Shown one piece after another: positions 23,628-34,300 of a DNA stretch of 52,057 nt. Within the stretch, counting starts at the first letter, position 1; the number at the start of each line of letters is the position of its first letter. The notes under the pieces are model-generated. The model was not told the origin of the DNA. It was given only the letters and a program-made list of their open reading frames with translations, and did not search any database. The translations under genes and the position numbers were made by a program. The stretch comes from Gnetum montanum (taxonomy: Eukaryota > Streptophyta > Gnetopsida > Gnetales > Gnetaceae), in the NCBI GenBank assembly GCA_015680685.1, contig MNCI01033650.1, positions 1,119,798-1,171,854 on the forward strand, read 5' to 3'.

Positions 23628-23759
23628 GGTAGCAACACTTAGCATTTTTTACATTTGCTCATAAATGAGGAGGGAGTTTTTTGAACTTTTCAGAGCTTAA
23701 AACTTTCCAATACCCATATCTTCCTAACCATTTGTTTGATTCACTTCGTTCTACTGGAG

Positions 23760-24059
23760 GTAAGCTCTTCGTCATGGGGCCTACAAACCTTAAGTTTTTG
23801 ATGAATTTTTTTTTGAAAAATTTCTAACTCCCACAAAGGTTTAACAAAGAAACCAACATTTAAACATCAAATTATGAGAGTTAAACCTTTCCAACAAGCT
23901 TCGATAACATTCTAGGTTAAAATTTATCAAAATAATAATAAAATAATCGATCTACCATGGTCCAAACTTAGCCTAGATTGTAACTGGCCAATGAGAAAGG
24001 TACTTAAATGTTATAAGTTACACATTGAATGCTAATCCTTGGTTATGTTATGACCGTAG
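23760..24059 (+). other. Putative leader intron before accessory ORF, element W1
   Basis: Donor GAG/GTAAGC (GT at 23760-23761) and acceptor GACCGTAG (AG at 24058-24059) placed directly before an ATG. Length 300 bp, AT-rich, against 301 bp for the W2 counterpart. Confidence 0.45.
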
Positions 24060-24570
24060 ATGGCACCTAAGGGAAAACATGCACAAGAAGGAGGACTGTC
24101 TCAACCAAGGGACAAATAGCCAAGAACAAGCCCATGAGCAAGCTGAGATCCATGTAACGGGACCTCTTCGAGAGGAGCCTAAAGTGGAATTTGTCTAATA
24201 GATTCCCAAAGAATCTACTACAACATAACATTCTCACCAAGATGAGGCACCCAAACCAAGATTAAACCTTGAGTAGACCTTGATGGAAGCCTACCTCAAG
24301 TAAATCGTAAAGCAGGAGGTCCAAAAACTAATGCTCCAAGAATTAAACTTTGGACATTTCTTGGAGTTCACACCTCCAGAAGTCAAGGCTTAGCTGTAAA
24401 ACTCCCCCATGTGGTCCACAATCACTTCCAGCAAGGAGTGGTACATGGGAGAGACATATCTCTTCTGGAACAATCAGTAGGTCGGTTCAATGGTCAAAAT
24501 TAAGGACATCTTAGTGTCCTACTCGATGATCTATCTTTTCTAGGTTTAGAGGAGGTCCTAGGCCTTAAGG
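24060..24570 (+). pseudogene. Accessory ORF start of element W1 (truncated, decayed)
   Basis: ATG 24060 begins MAPKGKHAQEGGLSQPRDK, matching the W2 accessory ORF apart from stop-codon differences, and remains alignable to about 24530 (text like FLEFTPPEVKA, TSSKEWYMGETYLFWNNQ). Stops interrupt it and the rest is missing. For likely identity see the W2 copy at 36433. Confidence 0.55.
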
Positions 24571-24657
24571 CCCTCCTTGTTTTATGACTCTATCCATCTC
24601 CTCTAGGATTGTTTGTACTAACTGAATGTAGTCCTTGCGTGTAGTAAGGGTGGACTC

Positions 24658-24943
24658 CGTTGCTACTACACTTGAAAACACATATTCGAACTTACAATCT
24701 CCCAACAAAGACATGAATGGTAGCACAACCCCAACCCTCACATGAGGTAGATGTGACCCATGAATGAAAAGGTTTCTAGCATAATGCTACTCCATTGTTG
24801 CCACACCCTGAAGTGAGGGAAACAATCAAATCCACAATTTCTCAACCAAAAGATGAATGGTACCACAACCCCTACCCACACATGCGATGGATGTCACCTA
24901 CTGTTACCACACTGAAATGCATGGGCAAGAATCAAACCCACAA
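24658..24943 (+). repeat. Degenerate direct repeats ending in tRNA-T-arm-like text
   Basis: Three diverged units (about 24658-24770, 24795-24900, 24902-24943) share TTG(C)TACCACAC, ACAATC, ATGAATGGTA(C/G)CACAACCCC and ATG(G)ATGT(G/C)ACC. The third ends GAATCAAACCCACA, whose complement resembles a Pol III B box. An ambiguous base is at 24944. Origin unknown. Confidence 0.45.
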
Positions 24944-25282
24944 NTACAATTATGTTTTCAATCTATATTTTTTAAGCCATTACATAGTAGTGGGCAATCA
25001 TCTACGCACCAATCTATTAAAAATAAAAATAAAATTCTATACAGCAATCTATGAAAATTTTTTAAAATGAAATGCAACAATCAAGTTGCAAATTTATTGG
25101 AATTATTTCAAGGTTTGAGAGGATAGAAAGGGAAAGTGGAGGCTAGAATAATGACACAGAGGAAGTGAAAACATCAAAAGTTCAAAGAAAGAGAGAGGGA
25201 AGAGGAAATTGAAATGAAATAAGTGGAATATGGGCACACCCCACGATATATAATCCAATTTAAACTTTATATAACTCAGCAT

Positions 25283-25352
25283 TGCCTGCCGAACCTATGA
25301 CCTGCAACTTCCAAATCAAGTGTCTTACCACTAAGCTAATACCTTATTGTTC
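25283..25352 (-). repeat. tRNA-derived repeat (SINE-like head)
   Basis: The minus strand reads GGTATTAGCTTAGTGGTAAG with an A-box-like TAGCTTAGTGG, and further on ATAGGTTCGGC resembling a B box, spaced as in tRNA. The terminal segments do not pair as an acceptor stem, so it is not a functional tRNA. A SINE head or tRNA relic is the likely origin. Confidence 0.45.
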
Positions 25353-25389
25353 ACCATGACTATATATCAGTCCGTTGCATTTATAGCTA

Positions 25390-26190
25390 TTGCAATAAAG
25401 GGTTTGAGATTGAATAGTTAAGGAAGAGAAAGGATGATGGGAAGTGGTTGTGATAGTGGGGATGAAGAGAAGTTGCTGTGAGACAACTTATCTGCTTGCT
25501 GAGGAGCAACGATGATGTTACAATTACCATTGAGAGCACTAGATTTCGTTGCCACCAAAGTCATGAGGTATTCTGCATGCAGTGACCAGGAAGGCATTTG
25601 TTTTGACAATAAAATCATGTTAACATAACCACCTATTTTTTTAACTCCGTCCATGAGATACCGAGGCGACAAAGAGCACCTCGTGCGTCCTTTTGCTTTG
25701 CAACGTCAATTACAAACCAGTCAGGCCACTTCGTCAATGCCTGAAGTAATTTTATACGTTGCCAGCTGTGCATGAGGTAATAAGAAACATGCAGCAACCA
25801 CATAGCCACGTGCAAGAAAATTCACTTACCTTTTTTTTTTTTTTTACTTAATCGCATTTGATTTTGGTTGCAAAGGAATAGAGCTCGTTCTATCTTCCAG
25901 CCACATGTGAAGTAATGGTTGCATGTTTAAATAATATAAAAAATAATTATGGTTTTTACATGTTTAAATAATATAAATAATAATTATGGTTTTAGTAAAG
26001 CAAGCAGAATATTGATATGCAATTGGAATAACAAGAGAGATTTTTTGAGTTAAAGTTTGTTTATTTTTTAATTTTCACTATTACATACCTTTATGTATGA
26101 TCATGTATATATGTCTTCCATGCATTATGTATTCTTTTCTCTATGAGAGTAAATGATAGTATATATTTATATAAAGACTAGTATATATAA
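25390..26190 (-). other. Orphan 5' flank of a polyketide-synthase paralogue
   Basis: Colinear with the 5' flank of the broken polyketide synthase (31790-32595): shared blocks include AGCACTAGATTTCGTTG, CCAAAGTCATGAGGTA, AGCCACGTGCAAGAAAATTC and TTGGAATAACAAGAGAG. The homology runs up to about the 5' UTR near 25390, but no coding sequence follows. A G-box (CACGTG) is at 25807-25812. A 37-bp segment around 25921-25995 is tandemly doubled. It appears to be a third copy that lost its gene. Confidence 0.7.
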
Positions 26191-28300
26191 ATGGTTTAGA
26201 CCCCACAAACACATAACAAAGAATTACTCAAATATAAAGACCTAGTGTATAGCAAAGAATATACACTATAAAAAAGAATAGACATTAGCCAACAACACAT
26301 ATATACTCGTGACAAACAATTACAAATACATAGCAAGCTTAGTGGTAAAGTTGTTTAGATGAAAATGAGAAGCTAAGAACTCGGAGTAACTATAGGGTTG
26401 ATACTATCTTTAATGTAATTCAACAATTGTACATTCAAGAGGGTTAGCCTAGATACGTGAGGTTTGTGCTTAATGTTAGTATCAACTTTATAGTTATTCT
26501 AATGTTTGATGTATTAACTCATGCAATATCATTGAAAATACACATCATAAATTAATGGTAATGTTGATGGTATTGATTAATGCTTAAGTTAATATGATTA
26601 TTATTATTTCTAATAGTGTGCTTTGCATAGGCCCCATTTTCCAACTTGTTCTAGGTGACACCAAAGTAGTTTCTTCTACTGTGAAGGTGTTCTAACCTTT
26701 CCTACATATGTTTCATCTAGATTATAGTTAAGAAGCTTGGGGGGAGTTCCAAAAAGTGAAGTAAATAGTATATGGAAGTGCACAATAGAAGCATTGGTGA
26801 TTAGATGATATTGCACATGAAGGATTCAAGAATTGTTGTGTCTTTAAAGCCATGTTAGAAAATTTTAAAATGGCCCATGTACTATTTATTGAGTCTCTTG
26901 TAACTTTATGCATAAAGGATTTGTATTTAAGATGTTGGTGTAACACTCATGGATTTTGTTAAGTACTTATTCTTTATGATATTTTCAAATATGCTTATTG
27001 GATTATAAGGTTTTGTACTTGACATATTAAATTTCTCAAATGATTTACTTTGAAAATTAAGTATGGTATATAGAATATATGGATTCATGAGTGTTCCTAC
27101 AAAATTGTTCTTGTACAATCTTTCATGAACACATCCAAGAACTAGATACTACATATCTAATTCATAGCCTATATGGTCTTCAAATCAATGTAACTCTTGA
27201 TACATCAATGATCATTAACTGAAGGGGAATAAAGCTCCATTCAAATATGGGCTTAGCCTATTGCACATGAACTATGAATGATAGGGCAAGAATGAAAAAT
27301 GATGAATCTAAGTAATAGAATATACGATATTTAATGATGTAAATAAAAACTAAGTATGGAAATTATGCATCCCATCACTCAAAATAAAATATAAATGATA
27401 AATAAGAGAAATGATCTGAAAGTAAGTGTCATGCAGTTCCCTATGAAGTTTGCCTCCAATGAAGGGCCCAAGCTACAAGAGGTAATGAGAACCAAATGAA
27501 AGACAAACATAGGCACTTGCATTGCATGTGCTAGCCATACTTACAAAACGTTGTAGTCAAAAGAGAGCCTTGTAAATTAGGCTAGATAATTGAGTAAGGC
27601 AAATGACATTAATGCTTGCATCACATTTCCCCATCATACTTAGAGAATTTTTTGATTTTGCTAGGACTTACCAAAATTGATGCTCATATGCTAGATTGTG
27701 ACTTGGAATGTCTCCTAGGGGTTGGTGGAAGCTCGAATCATGACTTATGATAATGATTTTTGGGCATTTTGATGGCTCAAATGGATAGCAATGTTGAAAC
27801 CACATTTTTCTTGGTCATAACAAGTCAAAAAAGTGGGTACAACAATAAGTAATTAATTCATACCAATTAAGTAAATTAATAAATTTATATATGGTTAATT
27901 TTGAGCTATGACATCTAAAGAAAAAAGAAGCCTCTGTGTAAGAGCTTTAGAATATGAGTTCAAATTGTAAAATAGAAAGCTAATGATGCATCAAGTTGAG
28001 AAGTGAAATATTCACTATAATTTTTTTAAAAGAGAGAGAAAACGCCTTCATTAATCCAAGAGAAAAGAAAAGTGTGAAGCAATCATATATTTTATAAAGG
28101 ATTTGTGAAGGACTAAACAAAACAAGGATTTATGTCTTTATGTATGTTCTTATTGAATTTTAATTCAAAAGAAATTTAAAAATAAAACTTATGATAAAGC
28201 TTTTCATGGCCAACCTAAACATATATCAAAAGACCATAGGAAAGACAACAACTAATAAGTTAAAGATTAAAGCTAGTAGTCAAAACTGTAAAATATACTT
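26191..28300. other. AT-rich intergenic DNA, nothing recognised
   Basis: Roughly 2.1 kb without a supportable gene. A short tRNA-like string (AGCTTAGTGGTAAAG, about 26336) and scattered short open frames of 60-100 codons were seen, none with conserved motifs. Confidence 0.6.
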
Positions 28301-28304
28301 TAAA

Positions 28305-29399
28305 TATACTCTGCGACCTTTTTCGAGGGGTTTTCCCCGAGAACGCAAAGTCGTCAGGTCCCTTGGACGTCCCTTCCACGCCTCTGGGCTCATGCGGCCG
28401 TCTTGGTCGAACGCTTCTTTGTGCAGTCGGGGAATGTGTCAAAACTCCAGGGGCTGCATTTCACTTTCCTGCGGTGCTTGAAGGAGGGCACCCAGGTTAA
28501 CCTGCCGCGTTTCTTCCTCGAGGCCCTCCGCCTTTAGCGACGCGGTCGCCGCTCGGGGCTTATTTTGGCTCTGTGGAGGGGGGCGGGGGCGGGGGGGCGG
28601 GGGGAGCCGGGCCCATCCTCTGCCCCCACTAGGGGCCGTCTCGCTGACCCCCCCTACTTCCCCCTCTTCCTCCACCCCGCCCACGCAACGGCGGCGGGCC
28701 ACTCTCCACCTTTCCTGGGGACGCCGCTCCCACCGCAACCCTGCCCCCTCGCCTGTCCCCCCCAGCGCCCCCCCGAACTGGGAGGCGCAGCTTCAACAGG
28801 CGGTTGCTGCGGCTCGGGAGGCCGAGTGACAGACTTCGGAGAGTCGATGGAACAAGACCCTGACCAAGTGGCGCGCCGACCACGATGCCCAGCTTCAGGA
28901 ACAGGCACAACAGCTCAACAGGCAGCATACGCTCGCAATGGAGACCTTGCGAGCCCAGCTCACGGATGAGCTCCGGGACCGAATAAGGGAGGAGCTGCGT
29001 CAGGAGGAGGCGGCCCGACAGGCCCAGGAGGCAGCGGCCCGGGAAGAGCAGGAACGCCTGCAGGAGGAGGAGGAGCAATGGCAACGGCAACTCGACTGGG
29101 CGCATCAACACAGTGCCCGCCAGTGGCTCAGGGGGGAGCGCTGCCCGTATAGCATCCTTGGCATTAGCTGTGAGAGCTCCTGGGGGGAGCTCAGACGACA
29201 CATCCGGTGCACGTCCGCTAGATTCCACCCGGATGCGGGGGACTCCTCGGCGGACCGGAGCAGGCGTGGGGCTCTTCTGCAAGGGTTTCAATTGGCCGTT
29301 AACTTCGTGGACACAGAGGAGCACCGTGCCACCCTGGACCTGCTTCATGAGTTGGAGCTGCCTCGGTGTGCCTGTCGCCAGCTGCCGACTCGTCCCTAG
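28305..29399 (+). pseudogene. GC-rich ORF with coiled coil and C-terminal J-domain-like module
   Basis: An abrupt GC-rich island in AT-rich DNA. One plus frame (28938-29399 and upstream in frame to about 28770) reads a proline/arginine-rich segment, then NWEAQLQQAVAAAREAE, a stop (about 28827), then a Gln/Glu/Arg-rich coiled coil (residues 1-60 from Met 28938), then CPYSILGISCES, a helix with arginines, FHPDAG (H-P-D at 29226-29234) and a closing helix ending ATLDLLHELELP. Order and spacing match a DnaJ J-domain including the HPD tripeptide. A different frame at 28400-28530 reads FFVQSGNVSKLQGLHFTFLR, which resembles accessory ORFs of plant retroelements. G-runs at 28577-28610 break the frame. 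Probably a decayed retroelement accessory gene; a captured host J-protein is the alternative. Confidence 0.5.
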
Positions 29400-29406
29400 C
29401 CCCCCC

Positions 29407-29527
29407 NNNNNNNNNNNNNNNNNNNNNNNNNNNNNNNNNNNNNNNNNNNNNNNNNNNNNNNNNNNNNNNNNNNNNNNNNNNNNNNNNNNNNNNNNNNNNN
29501 NNNNNNNNNNNNNNNNNNNNNNNNNNN
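29407..29527. other. Assembly gap (121 N)
   Basis: Run of N right after the J-domain frame stops; its true length is unknown. Confidence 0.99.
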
Positions 29528-30504
29528 AAGTTTAGCCTTTGTTTATAATTATTAATTGAAAAAAGTTTAATGCAATATCAATTTAGACAAGGATATAAAA
29601 ACCAATCAAAAGTTACTTATTAGAATATTTTGGAGCTATTAAAGAAAATATTTCTTCCTCTTTTTCTTTTGCCTTAAATGTTCTTTGAGTTGGAAGGCAC
29701 AAATAATAACTAGAAGAAGATGCTAAAATGTCAATTGCTCATCTACATTATCAAAAAACTATAATGAGAGCTATTTAAGTTTAATGCTTATATAAATGTA
29801 GACCAATGATGACTCTAAGAAATTTAACCTCTACACAAATCTTCCAGAATCATTTCTTCTACTCTCTTTCTACTTCTTTCCATAATAATAATCTCTTGAC
29901 ATTCTATTTTATTCTAATTATTGCATTGTGTTAATACATTTGTTACTTAAAAGATGGAGATTGAGTTCTCTCCACAAAAACAAAGGCTATGTAGTTAGGT
30001 TTTTGAAAAGCTTGAAGAGTTAGAAGTGTATGCTCAATTGATGAATGCTACCTTTGATTGGTTATGCATTGATTTTAATTTTTATTATTAAAAACATTAA
30101 TCACTACTTTGAAGATTGTAGGATGAGTTATGTTGTTGATGTAGGTTGATAATTATAGTAGGTGAATCATTATAAACTCTACCAATGCTAGTCCCAAGCC
30201 TAGATATGAAAGGAGGAGGATTAACGTCAAGTTGGTAGCTGGTTGTTAAACCTTATCAAATCTTAGAGCTAAGTACTTCTTTAGATTTTTTAGATATTAA
30301 GGCATTTCCAAATGAGATGCCAAGCAGTCATAGGGCTTGATTATTATGGGCTAGACCAAAGAAGATATGGGAAAAAAAATAATGGAAGATGATTTGAAGA
30401 AACTACAAATAAATAAAGATCTATCTCTTCATAGAAGTGAATGGCAAAAAGGAACACATGTACTTGACCTCATTTTATTTAGACAAGGCTAGGATGATGA
30501 TGAT
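29528..30504. other. AT-rich intergenic DNA, nothing recognised
   Basis: No gene, repeat or retroelement motif recognised. A GATGATGATGATGAT run lies at 30493-30510 next to the point where homology with 49193 stops. Confidence 0.6.
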
Positions 30505-30949
30505 GATGATATGCATGCTCCCTTGATGCTATTATCTAGTCAGTTATGTTTAATCTCTTATTTAAAATTTGTTTTAAAAGCCTTGGTTCATGTCCTATTC
30601 CATTTCCAATGCCTTGGTACTTTTCTAATGTTGAATGAACTTATTAGCTAAATTGCAAGTTCTGTGCATAACTAAACTTTCGATCTTATAACTAGAGGTA
30701 CTTCAATGATAAGTTCAAAGCCAACTCAATAACACTTGTGTTTTCTTTAAAGATAAAAAAAGTCTTAATTCTATAATGACCAAGTTATAGAAAATAAAAT
30801 CATTCATCATCTAATATATATTTAGGACAACCTCATTTACATTCTAGAATGTTAAATAAAAAAAAATTGATATGAAATTGAAGCTTTATTACGTTCCAAG
30901 ACCCATAGGATCTTTTGGATAGATACTGCATTTTCATAAAAAATAAAGA
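30505..30949 (-). other. 3' flank copy of the polyketide synthase locus (inverted)
   Basis: The minus strand matches 48770-49193 almost base for base: TTTAACATTCTA, GAGGTTGT, AACTTGGTCATTATAGAATT, GAGTTGGCTTTGAA, AGTACCAAGGCATT. In the intact locus this segment lies about 1.15 kb downstream of the gene. Here it is joined directly to the truncated coding region at about 30950. Confidence 0.85.
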
Positions 30950-31768
30950 TGATGAACACCGTGCTCAACAGGTTTCGCGTCTCCGCCAGCACATGCCATG
31001 TCACTCGCAGTTTCCCTGGTTTCAGCCCCACCTTGTCCTCGATGGCCTTCAAAATGGCCGCACCACCAGGGTGACAGATCCACAACCCAGCGGCTTGAGC
31101 AATCGTTTCAGCTCGCCTTCCAAGCACTCCGAAACGATTTTGCTCGTCTCGGAGTTGGGAAGCACAGTCTGTGCAGTGGACACCACCTTTAAGATGGGCT
31201 GCTCACACGCAGCTGCATCAGGATCAGCCCCCACAATCAGATCCGCGGCACCATCGGCGAACAAAGCCTGAGCTACAAGGTTGTCGATGTGTCCGCCGTC
31301 CGGCTCCGGGTCGCGGAAAAGGCACGCCGTGCTCTCAACGCACATGATCAGCACGCGGGTGCCGCGCCGGTTCTCAACGATCTTGGCCACCATCAGGACG
31401 GTGCCGCCGAAGTGGCAGCAGATGTGCAGACTCAGCCCCATGGCCCGAGCCAACACGAAGTCGTTGGTCGGCATTTGTACGGCAGAGGTGCAGCAGAATA
31501 TCAAGTGTGTTATGTCGCTCAGAGGCCTACCCCACTAGGCCACGGCTTTCTCGGCAGCTTCCTTGCCCATCTACACTATCTGTTCTTCAGCATCTCCTCC
31601 CTGAGCAGCACGTGCCTCTTCTTGATGGCCGTTTTCTCACACAATCGCTTGGGCTTGAGCAATGTCATGTGCTCACTGTTGGTGATGAGGGGTACTTGCT
31701 GTGCTTTATCACGTTGGGTGGCAACGCTGTGCCAATGGCCAGCACGCAAGCATTGCCATTCTCATCAT
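30950..31768 (-). pseudogene. Broken type III polyketide synthase (inverted paralogue of 46437-47618)
   Basis: The minus strand from ATG 31766-31768 follows the intact gene closely, including [60 protein letters not shown], then in another frame [16 protein letters not shown] and [20 protein letters not shown] 12-13 bp deletion near the start and several more small deletions shift the frame; GCHAGG of the intact enzyme is CCHFGG, so the catalytic cysteine context is changed, and GNMSS is RNLLS, so a second active-site segment is altered. The last 140 or so bases of the gene are deleted. No intron at the position conserved in the family, as in the intact copy. 5' UTR homology extends to about 31850. 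Confidence 0.93.
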
Positions 31769-31849
31769 GATGATGTGAGAAGAATGGATGGAATTGGGAA
31801 TAATGTAGTTGACCGAGATTGAGAAGGCAGAGGAGGAGCAAGGATGATG

Positions 31850-32595
31850 GGATGATGAGAAGTTGCTGTCTTGTGAGATTTTGGTGTGACTTGTTTAGTA
31901 TATATGGTAAACGATATGGATACCATTACCATGGAGAGCACTAGATTTCGTTGCTCACCAAAGTCATGAGGTAATGTGCATGCAGGGCGACCAGAAATCA
32001 TGTGTTTTGACAACAAAATCATTTGAACATGGGCGACCAGGAAACCATGTGTTTTGACAACAAAATCATTTTAACATAAGCGCCTGTCTCTTACTTTCTT
32101 TTTCCAGTCCGCCGATCAGATGGCGAGGCGACAAAAGACACCTCGTGCTTCCTTGTGCAACGTCGGCTACAGACTGTCTTGCGACTTCTTCGTCGGTGCC
32201 TGCAGCAATTGTATCCGTGGCTTACTAAATGAGATAAATAGAAACATTCAGCGACCACAAAGCCACGTGCAAGAAAATTCAACAAACTTTGACTAACCAC
32301 AAAGCCACGTGCAAGAAAATTCACCAATCTTTGACTAACTACGTTTCATTTTGCTTACAAAGACACAGCGGCCTTCAAAGCTCACAGTGCAATGGTGACG
32401 TAATTGTTATATGTTTAGTAATATAAAAAAGTATTTTTGGTTTGAGTAGATTAGGTAAAATATTGGGATGGAATTGGAATAACAAGAGAGCTTGTAATTT
32501 CAAATTTCTTTATTTTTGAATTTTCACTATTGCATGCCTTCTCTGTGTTATGTATTCTTTGTTCTATATATATTTATGTAAAGATTCGTTAGCTG
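31850..32595 (-). promoter_or_regulatory. 5' flank of the broken polyketide synthase
   Basis: Colinear with 25430-26190 but not with the promoter of the intact gene at 45900-46260. It contains two tandem duplications: about 46 bp (31986-32080, units with CATGTGTTTTGACAACAAAA) and about 42 bp (32255-32340). The second doubles a G-box, CACGTG at 32264-32269 and 32306-32311. Confidence 0.6.
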
Positions 32596-33392
32596 AGTGT
32601 ATTATAGGGTTGATTGTGCCCTTCCATATTCATTAATTTTTTTTCATCAATTTAGAATATTTTAGTTTGGTATCAATTTCATTTTTTTTTACTGAAACTT
32701 TAGCCTTCATACAAATTACATAGCGACTTTGATTATAACTATTATTTTATTCTTTCCCCTTCACTTCAACATTAATGGTAACCAAAAACATAACTACCAA
32801 CTTGATTTTTCAAAATTTTTCATCAATGATACCGTATGCATACGTCCTACCTTAATTGTTGTCCTTTACCTTAGCATTAATGATAAATATTATTTTATTC
32901 CTTCCTCCCTCACCTCAATATTAATGGTAAATATTATTTTATATTTTTCACCCTATGAAATCTTGGAAAACAACCTACCTTCACACAGCAAAACTACAAT
33001 TCATTTCCACATCTTAGACCTACACATACTTTCCTTCCTCAATTGCAATTCATTTCCACATCTTAGACCTACACAAACTTTCCTTCCTCATATACCACTA
33101 CATGGTTCTTATTAAATTATTTGTAGGGATGAATAAATCATACAGACCTATTGGATCCAACATGGCTAGGTACAAACTGGAACCCAATAAAATTTTTGCC
33201 ATGATGGAAGATTTTGGTTTTTATACATTGCAATTATTATTTGAATGTTTTTTTAGCATATCTTTTCAGCGTTGTTGGCACCACTCCAAGGGTTAGGTTT
33301 AGGAAAATTCAATGCAATCTCCATGCCATTCCCACATAGCATGGCATCCTTAATGACTTTGCTGTAATTCAATGTGTTACTTGAACCAACCA
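32596..33392. other. AT-rich intergenic DNA with small tandem repeats
   Basis: No gene seen. A segment with TATTATTTTATTC and ATTAATGGTAA occurs twice (about 32741 and 32889), and a 48-bp unit (CATTTCCACATCTTAGACC...) is tandemly repeated at 32998-33090. The long open frame here arises from these repeats. Confidence 0.6.
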
Positions 33393-34300
33393 CTACAAGG
33401 GCCTCAACAATGGATCCAACCATTGGAACCCTTCAACATTTGGGACATAGACTTCATGGGTTCCATCATGCCCATGTCAAATGGAGAGGTGTACATAATT
33501 GTTGTTGACTATTGTACCAAATGGGTAGAAGTAGCAGCCATCATCGACTATACATCTTCCACTGTTGCTCGGTTTATACAACAAAATATTGTAAACAGGT
33601 TTGGAGTGCCATGTGCATTGATTTCTGACAATGATACTCACTTTATAGGCACTACCTTTTGCAAGCTCATGCAACACTTGGGGGTCAAATATAAACTAAC
33701 AACACCCTATCACCCCCAAGCCAATGGTCAAGCTAAAGTCACCAATAGGGAGATCACCAAGATCTGAACCAAAACAATTAGCAAATATAGGAGAGAGTGG
33801 AGCATGAAACTTAATGATGCCCTCTATGAATACTGCTCAACATGGAAACTTTCTATAGGTTACTCTTCATATGAGCTAGTGTATAGAAAACTTCCAACTC
33901 TTTCTATTCAATTTAAGCTATGTATACTTTCAACAACCTATGACTTAGATCTTGATCTAAGCCTAGCACAAAAAGAGAGATTGATCAACCCCAATGTGCT
34001 AGATGAGAATCGATTGGTGGCACTATTCTTGAATAAAGTGCACAAGTTATTTAATAAAAAATGTCATGACCTTAGGATAAAAAAAGTTAAATTTCAACCT
34101 GGAGATAAGGTCCTCTATTAGAACCCCACACATGAACCTCAACGAACTAAGTTCCAAACATTGTGGGAAGGGCCTTTTATCATTTATGAAAGCTTTCATT
34201 ATGGGACCATGTTGATCTACAAACTTGAAAGCCTAAGCAAAAAATAGTTAGTCAACATGCAACAAGTAAAACCTTTCCATGAGCTCAAGTAAGCCAATGC
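33393..34300 (+). pseudogene. Integrase of element W2 (decayed)
   Basis: The first open stretch (33372-33767) gives WDIDFMGSIMPMSNG, VVDYCTKWVEVAA, NRFGVPCALISDNDTHF, TTPYHPQANGQAKVTNREI: first and second catalytic Asp are kept but the third position is Lys (33735-33737). A stop follows, then 33804-34121 gives LNDALYEYCSTWKLSIGYSS, YELVYRKLPTL, KKVKFQPGDKVLY, the C-terminal domain. The zinc finger is lost by truncation. Non-functional. Confidence 0.88.

Larger units (their letters stand above)
21098..24570 (+). mobile_element. Element W1: 5'-truncated Ty3/Gypsy element (type-B subfamily)
   Basis: Starts in mid-integrase directly against the outer edge of the element Y LTR, then runs colinear with element W2 (33460-36950): integrase end, 1.7 kb of noncoding DNA, internal TATA, intron, start of the accessory ORF. 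Similarity fades at about 24530-24570. There is no LTR of its own. Confidence 0.75.

Noticed and set aside
25283-25352. Functional tRNA gene
   Set aside because: Box-like motifs are present but acceptor ends do not pair and the anticodon loop is irregular.
28629-29348. 239-codon minus-strand open frame in the GC-rich island
   Set aside because: Low-complexity Leu/Gly/Arg text typical of antisense GC-rich DNA; the plus strand has the coiled coil and J-domain order.
32729-33115. 128-codon open frame
   Set aside because: AT-rich and produced by short tandem repeats; the second half is a repeated 48-bp unit.
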